Position numbers and translations under genes: made by a program. From the NCBI RefSeq assembly GCF_002356295.1, contig NZ_AP018042.1, positions 2,016,361 to 2,080,360 on the forward strand: 64,000 bases of DNA. The letters are read 5' to 3'. The DNA is from Labilibaculum antarcticum (GTDB taxonomy: Bacteria; Bacteroidota; Bacteroidia; Bacteroidales; Marinifilaceae). Positions 53,381 through 61,244 of the stretch are shown here, in pieces (position 1 is the stretch's first letter; the number at the start of each line of letters is the position of its first letter). The notes beneath the pieces are model-generated. The model did not search any database, was not told the DNA's origin, and saw only the letters and a program-made list of their open reading frames with translations.

Positions 53381-53689
53381 AAACGTTTGTAATGGTCCTT
53401 TTTAATGTCAGTCTCTACTAATTTGTATCTGCATTTTGAGTACTAGAAACTCTTAATGTGGTTCGGAGATTTCTCGATTATCCAGCAAAAATAAACAAGG
53501 GATTGATTAGCAATAACAAATATTCATGTTCATTTTTCGAAAAGATACTCTGGGAACTTAAAATATGTAGTTTTAGAGTGAAGCTCCACATCCCATGTAG
53601 TTGGGTATCCACGCTATTACTTTTTATCTTGCCCTGTAGGGTGGGAAATTAAGTTCACAAGCTCTGTGCAGCCAATATAATCCAAAGAA

Positions 53690-53712
53690 CCCGAATAGCA
53701 AAGCTATTCGGG
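53690..53712. other. CCCGAATAG hairpin
   Basis: CCCGAATAG-CAAAG-CTATTCGGG, perfect 9-bp arms, behind the DUF3861 gene on the minus strand. It may end that transcript, although the T-run is missing. Shares the arm sequence with the hairpin at 51758. Confidence 0.5.
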
Positions 53713-53776
53713 ATCAACTGCATTCATAAATAATACCCTTTAAATATCAAGTGCTAATCTCATTGTATAAATAATA

Positions 53777-54058
53777 TTATTTTCCTTTCCCGGAACTTTT
53801 TAATCTCTTCATAAAATCTTTAAAATGAGGCATCAAATTTTCAAATAGTGAATTGTCCTTTTGCTTTAGCATAACAGCTGTAAATAATTTCAACCCAACT
53901 CCCAATATAGCTGCCTCATTATTATCAAAATCGGGATGCTGTTTCAACTTCTCAACAATTGCCAAAATATTTTCATGGCTTTCAGCTTCAAATTCTAATT
54001 TTTCATCAGAGAATTTGTTTTCATCAACAATTTCCTCTACCGTTATTTTATATCTCAT
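53777..54058 (-). CDS. DUF3861 family protein
   Basis: 93-residue cytoplasmic protein. The blocks MRYKITVEEI, LEFEAESHENILAIVEKLKQHPDFD, AAILGVGLKLFTAVMLKQKDN and LFENLMPHFKDFMKRLKSS match the DUF3861 pattern as I recall it (HDDIxxIVE, GLKLFxEVML). The function of the family is unknown. It follows the DUF4405 gene by 22 bp, so both should be on one transcript from the promoter that carries the shared element. Confidence 0.75.
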   Translation of the reverse strand: MRYKITVEEIVDENKFSDEKLEFEAESHENILAIVEKLKQHPDFDNNEAAILGVGLKLFTAVMLKQKDNSLFENLMPHFKDFMKRLKSSGKGK

Positions 54059-54080
54059 TGAATTACACTTTTATATCTTA

Positions 54081-54416
54081 TTAATCTTTAAGCATCGAAG
54101 TGCTGATTTCAATTTCTTTTATAATGCTTTTGTCTAGTGGCTTATTAAATCCAACAACATATAGCAACATCATAATTGCTATCATTACAATCCCAAACAC
54201 CAATACAGTTTTACTGTCTAAATATTTTTTTATTGATTTAAAATTGTAATAAACATGGAGGATTCCGGCTATTGTCATAACAATTCCGAATATTTTATGC
54301 ACAGGATGCATCCTTAATTGAAATTCGAAACTGTCTATAAGTATCATCATTATTCCAGATGATGCTATGGCTAGTAACGAAACAAGCAATGTGGTAGAAA
54401 CTATTTTTCTTATCAT
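54081..54416 (-). CDS. DUF4405 membrane protein (cytochrome b-like helices)
   Basis: 111 residues with three hydrophobic helices (TTLLVSLLAIASSGIMMIL, IFGIVMTIAGILHVYYNF, VLVFGIVMIAIMMLLYVVGF). MHPVHKIFG and LHVYYN supply His residues in the positions typical of DUF4405 proteins, which resemble b-type cytochromes. That makes it a candidate quinol-side or heme component for electron supply. Its promoter shares the 37-bp element with rdhA at the same spacing. Heme binding is inference from family resemblance. Confidence 0.75.
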   Translation of the reverse strand: MIRKIVSTTLLVSLLAIASSGIMMILIDSFEFQLRMHPVHKIFGIVMTIAGILHVYYNFKSIKKYLDSKTVLVFGIVMIAIMMLLYVVGFNKPLDKSIIKEIEISTSMLKD

Positions 54417-54465
54417 TTTAATTCTCTCTAAATCTAACTTTTAAAAAACTGCAACTTTTACGAAA

Positions 54466-54473
54466 CAAAATTA
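54466..54473 (-). promoter_or_regulatory. DUF4405/DUF3861 promoter, -7 box
   Basis: TAATTTTG on the minus strand, 49 bp before the ATG and 22 bp from its copy of the 37-bp element, exactly as at rdhA (both offset by 1152 bp). Confidence 0.6.
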
Positions 54474-54495
54474 TTCGTTAAATTCATGATTGGCA

Positions 54496-54532
54496 AGAGA
54501 CTAACTGCTGATAATGTGGTACTTTTCGATGA
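54496..54532 (-). promoter_or_regulatory. 37-bp activator element copy B (DUF4405 promoter)
   Basis: Second copy of the element of 53344-53380; conserved cores AGAGACTA and TGGTACTTTTC in plus-strand sense. It lies in the gap between the AraC gene and the DUF4405 gene. Confidence 0.65.
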
Positions 54533-54588
54533 TGTGACAATTAACCTGATAACGATTAAAAATAGTAGTGTCGAACCAAAGAATATTA

Positions 54589-55527
54589 CTAGAGTTTAAT
54601 GTGGTATTTTTTTCTGATTTCTTCTCTGTACTTTGATGAACTTTTCCCCGTTTCACGTTTGAAAAACCGGCTAAAATAGGAAGCGTCTTCAAAATTAAGC
54701 GCGTAAGCAATTTGCGCTGTTGTTGATTCCGTATTGGCTAATCTTCTTTTTGCTTCAAAAATTATTTCTTGTCGAATCAATTGCCCAGGCGAATAACCGG
54801 TAATGTCTTTAACGGTATCTCTAAGATGAGTTGCACTTATTCCTATCAAATCAGCGTATTCCTGTACAGAACGAACAGTGAGATAATTTTCCGAAACCAG
54901 TTGTCTGAATTTACGAACCATTGTATTCGTGGTATCCAAAATATTCGTTGGCTGTTCCTTGGCATAAATACGAAGCAGATTCACTAGTAAAACATGAGTA
55001 TAAGCCCTAAATATTGAAAGAGAACATTCTGATTCTCTCGCGTACTCTTCGCTAAGAGCACCAAGTAATTCCTGTATTTTAGGTAAATTATCATCATTAA
55101 TGCAAACGTCTGGAGCTTTACTTAAACCATTAAAAATTACCAAATCATCTTCATCGTTAAAACCGGTTGCAGGAGGAATAAGAAATTCTCTTGGAAAAAG
55201 AATAACCTTTCCGGTTAATGCTTTTTTTAGCTTCCAAAAATGGATTTGCCCTTTCGAAATAAAATAAAAAGCAGGTGGCTTTATTTCGTACGCTTCGTAG
55301 TCGATTATATGTTTTCCCGAACCATCTTCTATAAATAGGATTGTATAATAATCATGCCGATGAGGAAATTCAGCTTGAGCATCATCATTCATTATTCCAA
55401 TTTGAGTCATTGTAAATGGAAGATTCGGATCAATGGAAAGAATGGGATGACCATCCATTAAATTAACTTTTTTATAAGTTTCTGAATAATAATGGAATGG
55501 TAAGTCTTCTTTATTATGCATATCCAT
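54589..55527 (-). CDS. AraC-family transcriptional regulator
   Basis: 312 residues. An N-terminal cupin-type ligand domain (AEFPHRHDYYTILFIEDGSG, YEIKPPAFYFISKGQIHFW) and a C-terminal double helix-turn-helix (VRSVQEYADLIGISATHLRDTVKDITGYSPGQLIR, IAYALNFEDASYFSRFFKRETGKSSSKYR, read as blocks) of the AraC/XylS type. It is the first gene of the cluster and the only regulator nearby; the shared element in the rdhA and DUF4405 promoters is the natural candidate target. The inducer is unknown. A -7 box TAGATTTG is 20 bp upstream. Confidence 0.92.
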   Translation of the reverse strand: MDMHNKEDLPFHYYSETYKKVNLMDGHPILSIDPNLPFTMTQIGIMNDDAQAEFPHRHDYYTILFIEDGSGKHIIDYEAYEIKPPAFYFISKGQIHFWKLKKALTGKVILFPREFLIPPATGFNDEDDLVIFNGLSKAPDVCINDDNLPKIQELLGALSEEYARESECSLSIFRAYTHVLLVNLLRIYAKEQPTNILDTTNTMVRKFRQLVSENYLTVRSVQEYADLIGISATHLRDTVKDITGYSPGQLIRQEIIFEAKRRLANTESTTAQIAYALNFEDASYFSRFFKRETGKSSSKYREEIRKKYHIKL

Positions 55528-56110
55528 CTAATTTATTTCTAACAATTCAAATCTAAAACAAAAAAAAACCTATCATCTTTGGGATAAAAAAACAATAACT
55601 TTTGTAGGCAGTAATATAACAAAAAATAGGCGTAAGCAACAACAAAGTAACAGTATGCGCCTACAATGTCCTTAAGTTAAACGGAAGATATGTTTCCGGC
55701 TGAAAGCCTTTTTGTAAAATACTAAGATGAATGAAATGATGAAAAAAAATTACCCAAGCAAGGGTGTTTTAGATTGCTGTATTTTACAGTTTGTAATCGA
55801 GCCAACTGATATTTTTGACCTAGGGCAATTAAGACCTGAGCCACTATAATATAAATTGGCTTTTTTTTCACACCCTCCTAAACGGATAAGCGATCGAGTG
55901 ACGATCGGGATGAAATACTTAGATTAGATCCAGATAAAAACCCCTTAAATCCCCCTTACAACAACTCTATTTGCAGGCTTCACTCTCCGCAAAGGCTTAT
56001 TTCCGAGGCAATGAACACCTATCATTACCCTTTTCATTACTTATTCCTCTCCTGAGAGCAAAGGCTCAACCATTGTCTTCGTCAGTTTTTTGATTTGTTT
56101 CTATTACTTC
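55528..56110. other. intergenic region between AraC and pyruvate kinase genes
   Basis: Contains the AraC gene -7 box TAGATTTG (minus strand, 55548-55555) and a weak stem TAGGCG / CGCCTA (55636-55667). The rest (A-rich, with CGATCGAGTGACGATCGGG near 55886) shows no gene. The end of the pyruvate kinase transcript should lie here, but no good terminator was seen. Confidence 0.45.
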
Positions 56111-57547
56111 TTATTTTTGCGAGATACGTAAAAACTCCATTCGGGGATTGGCGTTTGGATTAAGAGAGGATGGGCCTGCCACTAACATGGCAATTCCACC
56201 CTTAATTTCTCGTTCATGCAGCCATATTCGGGCAAATTCATTCCAGTTTTCAGGGTCTTGGCTAAGCAGAACAGGATGCACTCCGTACGAGAAGGTGAGC
56301 CCTTGACAAACATTCACATGTTGGCTTACAGCTACAATCCAAACTTCGGGAGCAAATCGCGAAATCATCCTGGCAGTTTTACCAGTTCGGGTAGGTGTAA
56401 ATACACCTGCACAAGGCACAGTTCGCAATGCATTCTCCACCATGCTTGAAAGAGCTGCGGCTCCAGTAGGATTTTGCGGATCGAAAACAACATTCAAGTC
56501 AATTGGTCTATGTGCAAGGCGGTGTTCCTCTGTGTAATTAGCAATATCCGCCAGCATTTTAACCGACTCTTCGGGATATTTGCCCATTGCTGATTCCCCC
56601 GAAAGCATGATGCAATCTGTTCCATCCAGAATAGCATTTGCGACATCCGTTGATTCAGCACGAGTCGGTAAGCGGCTAACGGTCATCGATTCTAACATTT
56701 GAGTAGCAGTAATAACCGGTTTACCAGCCATCCTGCATTTATTAATCAGCTCTTTTTGTATGATGGCCATTTTCTGAATCGGAACCTCCACACCCAAATC
56801 ACCCCGGGCCACCATGATGCCATCTGAAGCCTTGAGTATTTCGTCAAAATTATCCAGAGCATCAGCACGTTCTATTTTTGCGATAATAAATGGGTCTTTG
56901 CCAAGACTACGAGCTGCTTTTCGTACATTTTCAATGTCAGCAGCTGTTTCTACGAACGATTGACTGACCGCATCCACCCCATTTTCTAAGGCAAATTTAA
57001 GACATGCATAGTCATGATCAGTAAACGCACTTAATCCAAGATTTATACCCGGCAAATTGAGGCCTTTTCGGGAGCGCAACTCACCACCCACAGACACTTT
57101 GCAGTGAACATCGATATCAGTAATATTTTCTACAATGAGTTGCACCAATCCATCGTTTAAGAAGAGCCTGTCACCAATCTTAACAACCTTAGGCAAGCGC
57201 TCAAAACTTACCGAAACACGCTGTTGATTGCCAATAATGTCTTCGCTGGTTAGTGTAAAGCTATCGCCGGATGCCAATTGAATAGGTTCCTCAGCTATCG
57301 TACCCAGGCGCATCTTTGGACCCGGTAAATCAGCCATGATGGCCACCCTGCGGCCGGTTGCTTCTTGAGCTGCCCGGATACGTGCTATTCGTTCGGCATG
57401 ATCTGAAAAATCACCATGAGAAAAATTAAGTCGGGCGATATTCATACCGGCTCGCATTAAACGTTCGAGCATTTCAGGCGCGTCGGAAGCCGGGCCAATG
57501 GTTGCGACTATTTTTGTTTTATGATTTGACAAGAATGTTTTTGGCAT
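56111..57547 (-). CDS. pyk: pyruvate kinase
   Basis: Last glycolytic enzyme, phosphoenolpyruvate plus ADP to pyruvate plus ATP, 478 residues. Landmarks: TKIVATIGPAS, MNIARLNFSHGD (substrate and K+ site), DLPGPKMRLG (LPGPK-type B-domain hinge), AFTDHDYACLKFALENGVD, IIAKIERADALDN (catalytic Lys in AKIE), DGIMVARGDLGVEVP, KPVITATQMLESM, TRAESTDVANAILDGTDCIMLSGESAMG. The C-terminal allosteric domain is present. The gene looks distinctly richer in G+C than its neighbours. A duplicated 30-bp element lies about 240 bp upstream. Confidence 0.96.
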   Translation of the reverse strand: MPKTFLSNHKTKIVATIGPASDAPEMLERLMRAGMNIARLNFSHGDFSDHAERIARIRAAQEATGRRVAIMADLPGPKMRLGTIAEEPIQLASGDSFTLTSEDIIGNQQRVSVSFERLPKVVKIGDRLFLNDGLVQLIVENITDIDVHCKVSVGGELRSRKGLNLPGINLGLSAFTDHDYACLKFALENGVDAVSQSFVETAADIENVRKAARSLGKDPFIIAKIERADALDNFDEILKASDGIMVARGDLGVEVPIQKMAIIQKELINKCRMAGKPVITATQMLESMTVSRLPTRAESTDVANAILDGTDCIMLSGESAMGKYPEESVKMLADIANYTEEHRLAHRPIDLNVVFDPQNPTGAAALSSMVENALRTVPCAGVFTPTRTGKTARMISRFAPEVWIVAVSQHVNVCQGLTFSYGVHPVLLSQDPENWNEFARIWLHEREIKGGIAMLVAGPSSLNPNANPRMEFLRISQK

Positions 57548-57785
57548 TTTTTTTAATTTTTAAATTTTCTCGATCCTTTCAAAACTTCTCAATTCATCGG
57601 GTTGAGTCTGATTTTAAAAGTAGCTCGAGAGCTTTATTTACTGATCGCACTTGCGAAATCAATAACAGATATGCAATCGAACTGAGCAATTAAAGATAAT
57701 GATATAAAATTAGGGAATTGCAATATCGATACTCCCCGTTGAAGCATTATGAGTTTTATTCTATAAAAGAAGTTTACTATTCTGA

Positions 57786-57857
57786 TTTTTTGCTCAATAC
57801 CTAAATAGGTAAAGCTTGAAAAAATGGTTTTTTGATCAATACCTAAATAGGTAAAGC
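57786..57857. repeat. two 30-bp direct repeats carrying palindrome TACCTA-AA-TAGGTA
   Basis: Copies at 57786-57815 and 57828-57857 differ at one base by eye and are 42 bp apart start to start (12-bp spacer). Each contains CAATACCTAAATAGGTAAAGC with 6-bp palindromic arms. They look like paired operators, about 240-310 bp upstream of pyk (minus strand). Confidence 0.7.
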
Positions 57858-58128
57858 AAAAAATGATATTTTGAATAATCAATAAATACGAACCTTTACA
57901 AAATGTGACCAATGGCATTGATTCTAAAAAATTCAACGAGTAGCCGCAATGGCGACATTAGTGCATTAGTAAGCCTTATACTAAAAGTATTTGCGAAAAT
58001 AATTGGAGTTCCGACTTTTTATTTAACGCCTGTTATTAAAAAAGGATCAAAAAACACACTTTTGAGCTTACCCAGCAAATCAGTACTGAAATTTCAACAC
58101 TTTCAAACCTGCCCTAAATTTACCCCAT

Positions 58129-58169
58129 AAAAAAAGATCCTTCCGATAAAATCGAAAGGATCTTTTTTT
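58129..58169 (-). terminator. rho-independent terminator following the tRNA fragment
   Basis: Arms AAAAAAAGATCCTTCCGAT and ATCGAAAGGATCTTTTTTT (one mismatch), 3-nt loop. It has a T-run in both directions; on the minus strand it lies directly behind the tRNA-like 3' end, as a native tRNA terminator would. Confidence 0.85.
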
Positions 58170-58170
58170 G

Positions 58171-58189
58171 TGTACCCAGAGCCGGACTC
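58171..58189 (-). other. tRNA-Leu-like 3'-end fragment, candidate attachment-site remnant
   Basis: On the minus strand GAGTCCGGCTCTGGGTACA corresponds to tRNA positions 57-73 plus two bases: half T-loop, T-stem 3' strand CCGGC, acceptor 3' strand TCTGGGT, discriminator A. Identity stops in the T loop, where the rest of a tRNA (TTC, variable arm, and so on) is missing. The match to tRNA-Leu with GCCCAGG acceptor is from memory. Confidence 0.45.
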
Positions 58190-58582
58190 CCTTGTTTCTA
58201 CTCAATGATCTTACAGTCAGATATTTACGCGCTCAAAAAAACTTTGTTCTCGATTTAGTCCCTCCAACTTATTTTATTAACCTTCAGACTTACAATAAGA
58301 TACACTATTTTCAGCAAAATTCAAAACAAATTCTTTTGCATTAACAAAAAAACACATAAACGCCTGTCTTTAAATTACTTAACGGTAATAATATTAAAAT
58401 GAACATAATCTTGCATGCCAACAACACCCCTTGTTTTATTTAATAAAATATCCCGAAAGCTAAACACGTATACTGCAATAAGCATATTCCAATAATATTA
58501 CTTTATCACCGACTTGACTGCTAAGTTGCATTCTGTGTTTGGCTTTATATTCCTTTCAGTTTTTTCAAGTCGTTGACTTACT

Positions 58583-58768
58583 TCAATTATTCTTTCCAAT
58601 ATTTCCATATGCACTAATGGCTTGATAGGCATAATCATCACTCATTGTAAATGATGACATTAGGTCTTTTCCTCTACTTTTCTCTGACATGACTAGTAGG
58701 CTTGCACATGAGAGTAACAGTAAGATTATTACTGGTATCTTACTTTTAAGATGATTAGTTAATTTCAT
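58583..58768 (-). CDS. small hydrophobic-N-terminus protein, possibly real
   Basis: 61 codons, MKLTNHLKSKIPVIILLLLSCASLLVMSEK then a short polar tail (DDYAYQAISAYGNIGKNN). A basic N-terminus with one hydrophobic segment looks like a signal peptide or membrane anchor. It has an ATG start and its own position behind GH20, but no family is recognised and the length gives little statistical support. Confidence 0.35.
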   Translation of the reverse strand: MKLTNHLKSKIPVIILLLLSCASLLVMSEKSRGKDLMSSFTMSDDYAYQAISAYGNIGKNN

Positions 58769-58847
58769 GATTTTTGAACAATAATTTCGTCTACTTATAA
58801 TTATCTATACAATTTTAGAAATACTTATTGATCATAAATAAATAATA

Positions 58848-58881
58848 GATTCGTCCTATATTACACAATATGACGAATCTT
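58848..58881 (-). terminator. GH20 gene terminator
   Basis: AGATTCGTC / GACGAATCT with extended AT pairing inside, 9 bp after the stop codon of the hexosaminidase gene. T-rich tract behind. Confidence 0.7.
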
Positions 58882-58890
58882 TATCTGTTG

Positions 58891-61203
58891 TTAATGACTC
58901 AAGAACTCAGTAAATTCATCAATTTTGCTACCATCTGGAGTTTCAACTTCAAACTTTAGACCTTCACCTCCGGTTCCCTGAAAATAAACAAACTTAACAG
59001 GATACACCCCTTTGTTGAGAGCCAGTCTAGCATTCTTATACTCCATGCCATGATCACCATCATTATCAATTACCAAATTATTGTTTAAATAGAACATAGA
59101 TCCATCATCAGAACCTAAGCGAAACTTATACAGACCATTTTGATGAATCTTCAATTTCCCTTCCAATACAATTCCAAAATTGTATTGAGGTGCATTATTT
59201 GGAATCTGAATATTTAATACTGGATAATAATCTCCTTCAGCAACATCGACTTCATCACATGAACTAAATTTCCCTAGGCATAATTTGCTGTTCAAGCCTT
59301 TAGAATTTCCAACTGCAGATTTTCCTTCAATAAATTGTAGCTTCACTGCTTTAATCACTAAAACTTCACTCTCTTCTCCCTCTTCATTAATAGCAATCGC
59401 TTTAACGACGCCCTCTTTATCAATCACAATTGGTTCCTTATATAGTTTTGATGTCTGATCTGGAATTGTTCCATCAAGCGTATAGTATAAATTAGCATTG
59501 AATGAAACATTAGAAAATTCAAGCGTTTCACTTTCAATAAACTCTACTTTTGAAACTGAAGCTTTGGGCATTAATACTTTATTAAAATAATTCACTCCAA
59601 GTAAATCCAATCTCTTAAAATGCCTTTTCATTCTTATTGAAAATTTCTCAAAATTACGCTTCTCAAAAGGGAGCCATCCAACCTCTGAAATAGCACAAGC
59701 ACGAGGATATGCCATGTACTCAACATGATCACTAGTTGGCATATATTCCGTCCATAAATTTCCTTGTACTCCAATAATATATTTCATCTCATCTTTCGTT
59801 AGTTCTTCCGAAAATGGATTATAAGAGTATACTTTTTGTAAAGTAAGAAAACCACCTATTGCCAATGGTTCCTTTTCAGGATTATTCTGATAATGATCCA
59901 AATAAAAATGAGAATTAGGGGTCATTATAACATTATGCTTTTGTTTGGCCGCTTCAATTCCTCCTTTAATTCCTCTCCATGACATCACTGTAGCATTGGG
60001 AGCTAATCCACCCTCTAAAATCTCATCCCAACCAATAATATTTCGGCCATGTTTATTTAAAAACTTCTCTATTCTTCCAATAAAATAGCTTTGTAGTTCA
60101 TGAGCATCTTTGAAATTCTCCTCATACATTCTATTTTTACACTTTGGGCACTCATTCCAACGATCTTTCGGACATTCATCTCCTCCAATATGTATATATT
60201 TGGAAGGAAAAATATCCATTACTTCCAAAAGTACATCTTCCAAAAACTCGAAACTCTTTTCATTTCCTGCGCAATAAACTTCCTTAGAAACTCCCCAACG
60301 TTTTGCAACCTCATAAGAACCACCAACACATCCGAATTCCGGATATGCTGCTAATGCTGCTTGAGCATGTCCAGGCAATTCTATCTCTGGAATAACTGTA
60401 ATAAAACGATCTGCAGCATATTTTACAATTTCACGTGCCTGCTCTTGAGTATAAAATCCCCCATATCTCTTACCATCATATTTCGGATTACTAGTTCCTC
60501 CATCACCAATAAGAGTTTCATCTCTAAAAGCTGCAATTTCCGCAAGTTTCGGATATTTCTTAATCTCAATTCTCCATCCCTGATCTTCAGTTAGATGCCA
60601 GTGAAATACATTCATTTTATGAAGAGCCAATAAATCTATGTACTTCTTAATAAAATCAACAGGGTAAAAATGACGGCCAACATCCAAATGCAAACCTCTA
60701 TATGATAATTCTGGTGCATCATTGATTGTAGCGCATGGTACTGTCCAATCTATATTATTACACTTTTCATTACTCTCGACAACCACTGGCAATAATTGCC
60801 TAATCGTCTGAAAACCGTAATACAAGCCAACAGAGTTGTTTGATTTAACAAGAATCTTTTCAGGAGTTATTTCTAATTGATAGCTACCTTCAATTCCTTT
60901 TATTGTTGAATCTTCATAAAAACAAATAGTCCCTTCAGGTATGTCTCCACCTACAACTTCTTGAGGATCGATCGATATCCCCGTTGCAGGTTGAATAAAA
61001 TCACAAAAAGACTGTGCTACAAATGAACTACTCTGACTTCCGGAATACAATACTTTACATGTATTATTAATTATAAATTGCCCATCCAATTCAATTAAAT
61101 CCTGAGGATAAGGAATAATATTGTACTCATTTTTTTCAACTGTACAACCTACAATTTGGATCATCAAACATAGAAAGATCATCCATAAAATATTTTTTTT
61201 CAT
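58891..61203 (-). CDS. beta-N-acetylhexosaminidase lipoprotein (GH20) with PA14 domain
   Basis: 770 residues from ATG 61203, lipoprotein signal ending IVGC. Order: GH20b N-terminal domain (about 30-145), GH20 catalytic barrel (about 150-500) with GLHLDVGRHFYPV, WHLTEDQGWRIEI, YIHIGGDECPKDRW (catalytic Asp-Glu pair) and VIGWDEILEGG-like NIIGWDEILEGG, a chitobiase-type C-terminal beta domain (ETLEFSNVSFNANLYYTLDGT), and a PA14 domain at the end (YNFGIVLEGKLKIHQNGLYKFRLGSDDGSMFYL as blocks). Cleaves terminal GlcNAc/GalNAc outside the cell. Neighbouring nagB fits amino-sugar use. Confidence 0.95.
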   Translation of the reverse strand: MKKNILWMIFLCLMIQIVGCTVEKNEYNIIPYPQDLIELDGQFIINNTCKVLYSGSQSSSFVAQSFCDFIQPATGISIDPQEVVGGDIPEGTICFYEDSTIKGIEGSYQLEITPEKILVKSNNSVGLYYGFQTIRQLLPVVVESNEKCNNIDWTVPCATINDAPELSYRGLHLDVGRHFYPVDFIKKYIDLLALHKMNVFHWHLTEDQGWRIEIKKYPKLAEIAAFRDETLIGDGGTSNPKYDGKRYGGFYTQEQAREIVKYAADRFITVIPEIELPGHAQAALAAYPEFGCVGGSYEVAKRWGVSKEVYCAGNEKSFEFLEDVLLEVMDIFPSKYIHIGGDECPKDRWNECPKCKNRMYEENFKDAHELQSYFIGRIEKFLNKHGRNIIGWDEILEGGLAPNATVMSWRGIKGGIEAAKQKHNVIMTPNSHFYLDHYQNNPEKEPLAIGGFLTLQKVYSYNPFSEELTKDEMKYIIGVQGNLWTEYMPTSDHVEYMAYPRACAISEVGWLPFEKRNFEKFSIRMKRHFKRLDLLGVNYFNKVLMPKASVSKVEFIESETLEFSNVSFNANLYYTLDGTIPDQTSKLYKEPIVIDKEGVVKAIAINEEGEESEVLVIKAVKLQFIEGKSAVGNSKGLNSKLCLGKFSSCDEVDVAEGDYYPVLNIQIPNNAPQYNFGIVLEGKLKIHQNGLYKFRLGSDDGSMFYLNNNLVIDNDGDHGMEYKNARLALNKGVYPVKFVYFQGTGGEGLKFEVETPDGSKIDEFTEFLSH

Positions 61204-61244
61204 ATTACTTAATTTAGCTGAATTCAAGCCACCAAAGCAACTTT

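Larger units (their letters stand above)
53261..53776. other. rdhA upstream region
   Basis: Holds the rdhA -7 box (53314-53321), the AraC-type element (53344-53380), a possible remnant resembling the end of the AraC gene (ACTAGA...TTAATGTGGT at 53442-53462), and a hairpin (53690-53712). No cobalamin riboswitch-like conserved box was seen. Confidence 0.6.
57548..58582. other. long non-coding region upstream of pyk
   Basis: About 1 kb with no convincing gene. It holds the duplicated palindromic element (57786-57857), the terminator (58129-58169) and the tRNA-like fragment (58171-58189). Short open frames at 57634-57936 and 57912-58130 have no family character. Confidence 0.55.

Noticed and set aside
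53261-53440. Cobalamin riboswitch before the corrinoid enzyme gene
   Set aside because: No B12-box-like conserved stretch or long structured leader was recognised; the promoter box lies only 53 bp from the start.
53458-53652. 64-codon plus-strand frame in the rdhA upstream region
   Set aside because: Starts within the AraC-like relic, has no ribosome-binding or promoter context and no family character.
57634-57936. 100-codon minus-strand gene upstream of pyk
   Set aside because: It consists largely of the duplicated 30-bp palindromic element read as protein (FTYLGIDQK/FTYLGIEQK) and has no other support.
57912-58130. 72-codon plus-strand gene ending at the terminator at 58129
   Set aside because: The hairpin fits the tRNA fragment on the other strand better, and the protein shows no recognisable pattern.
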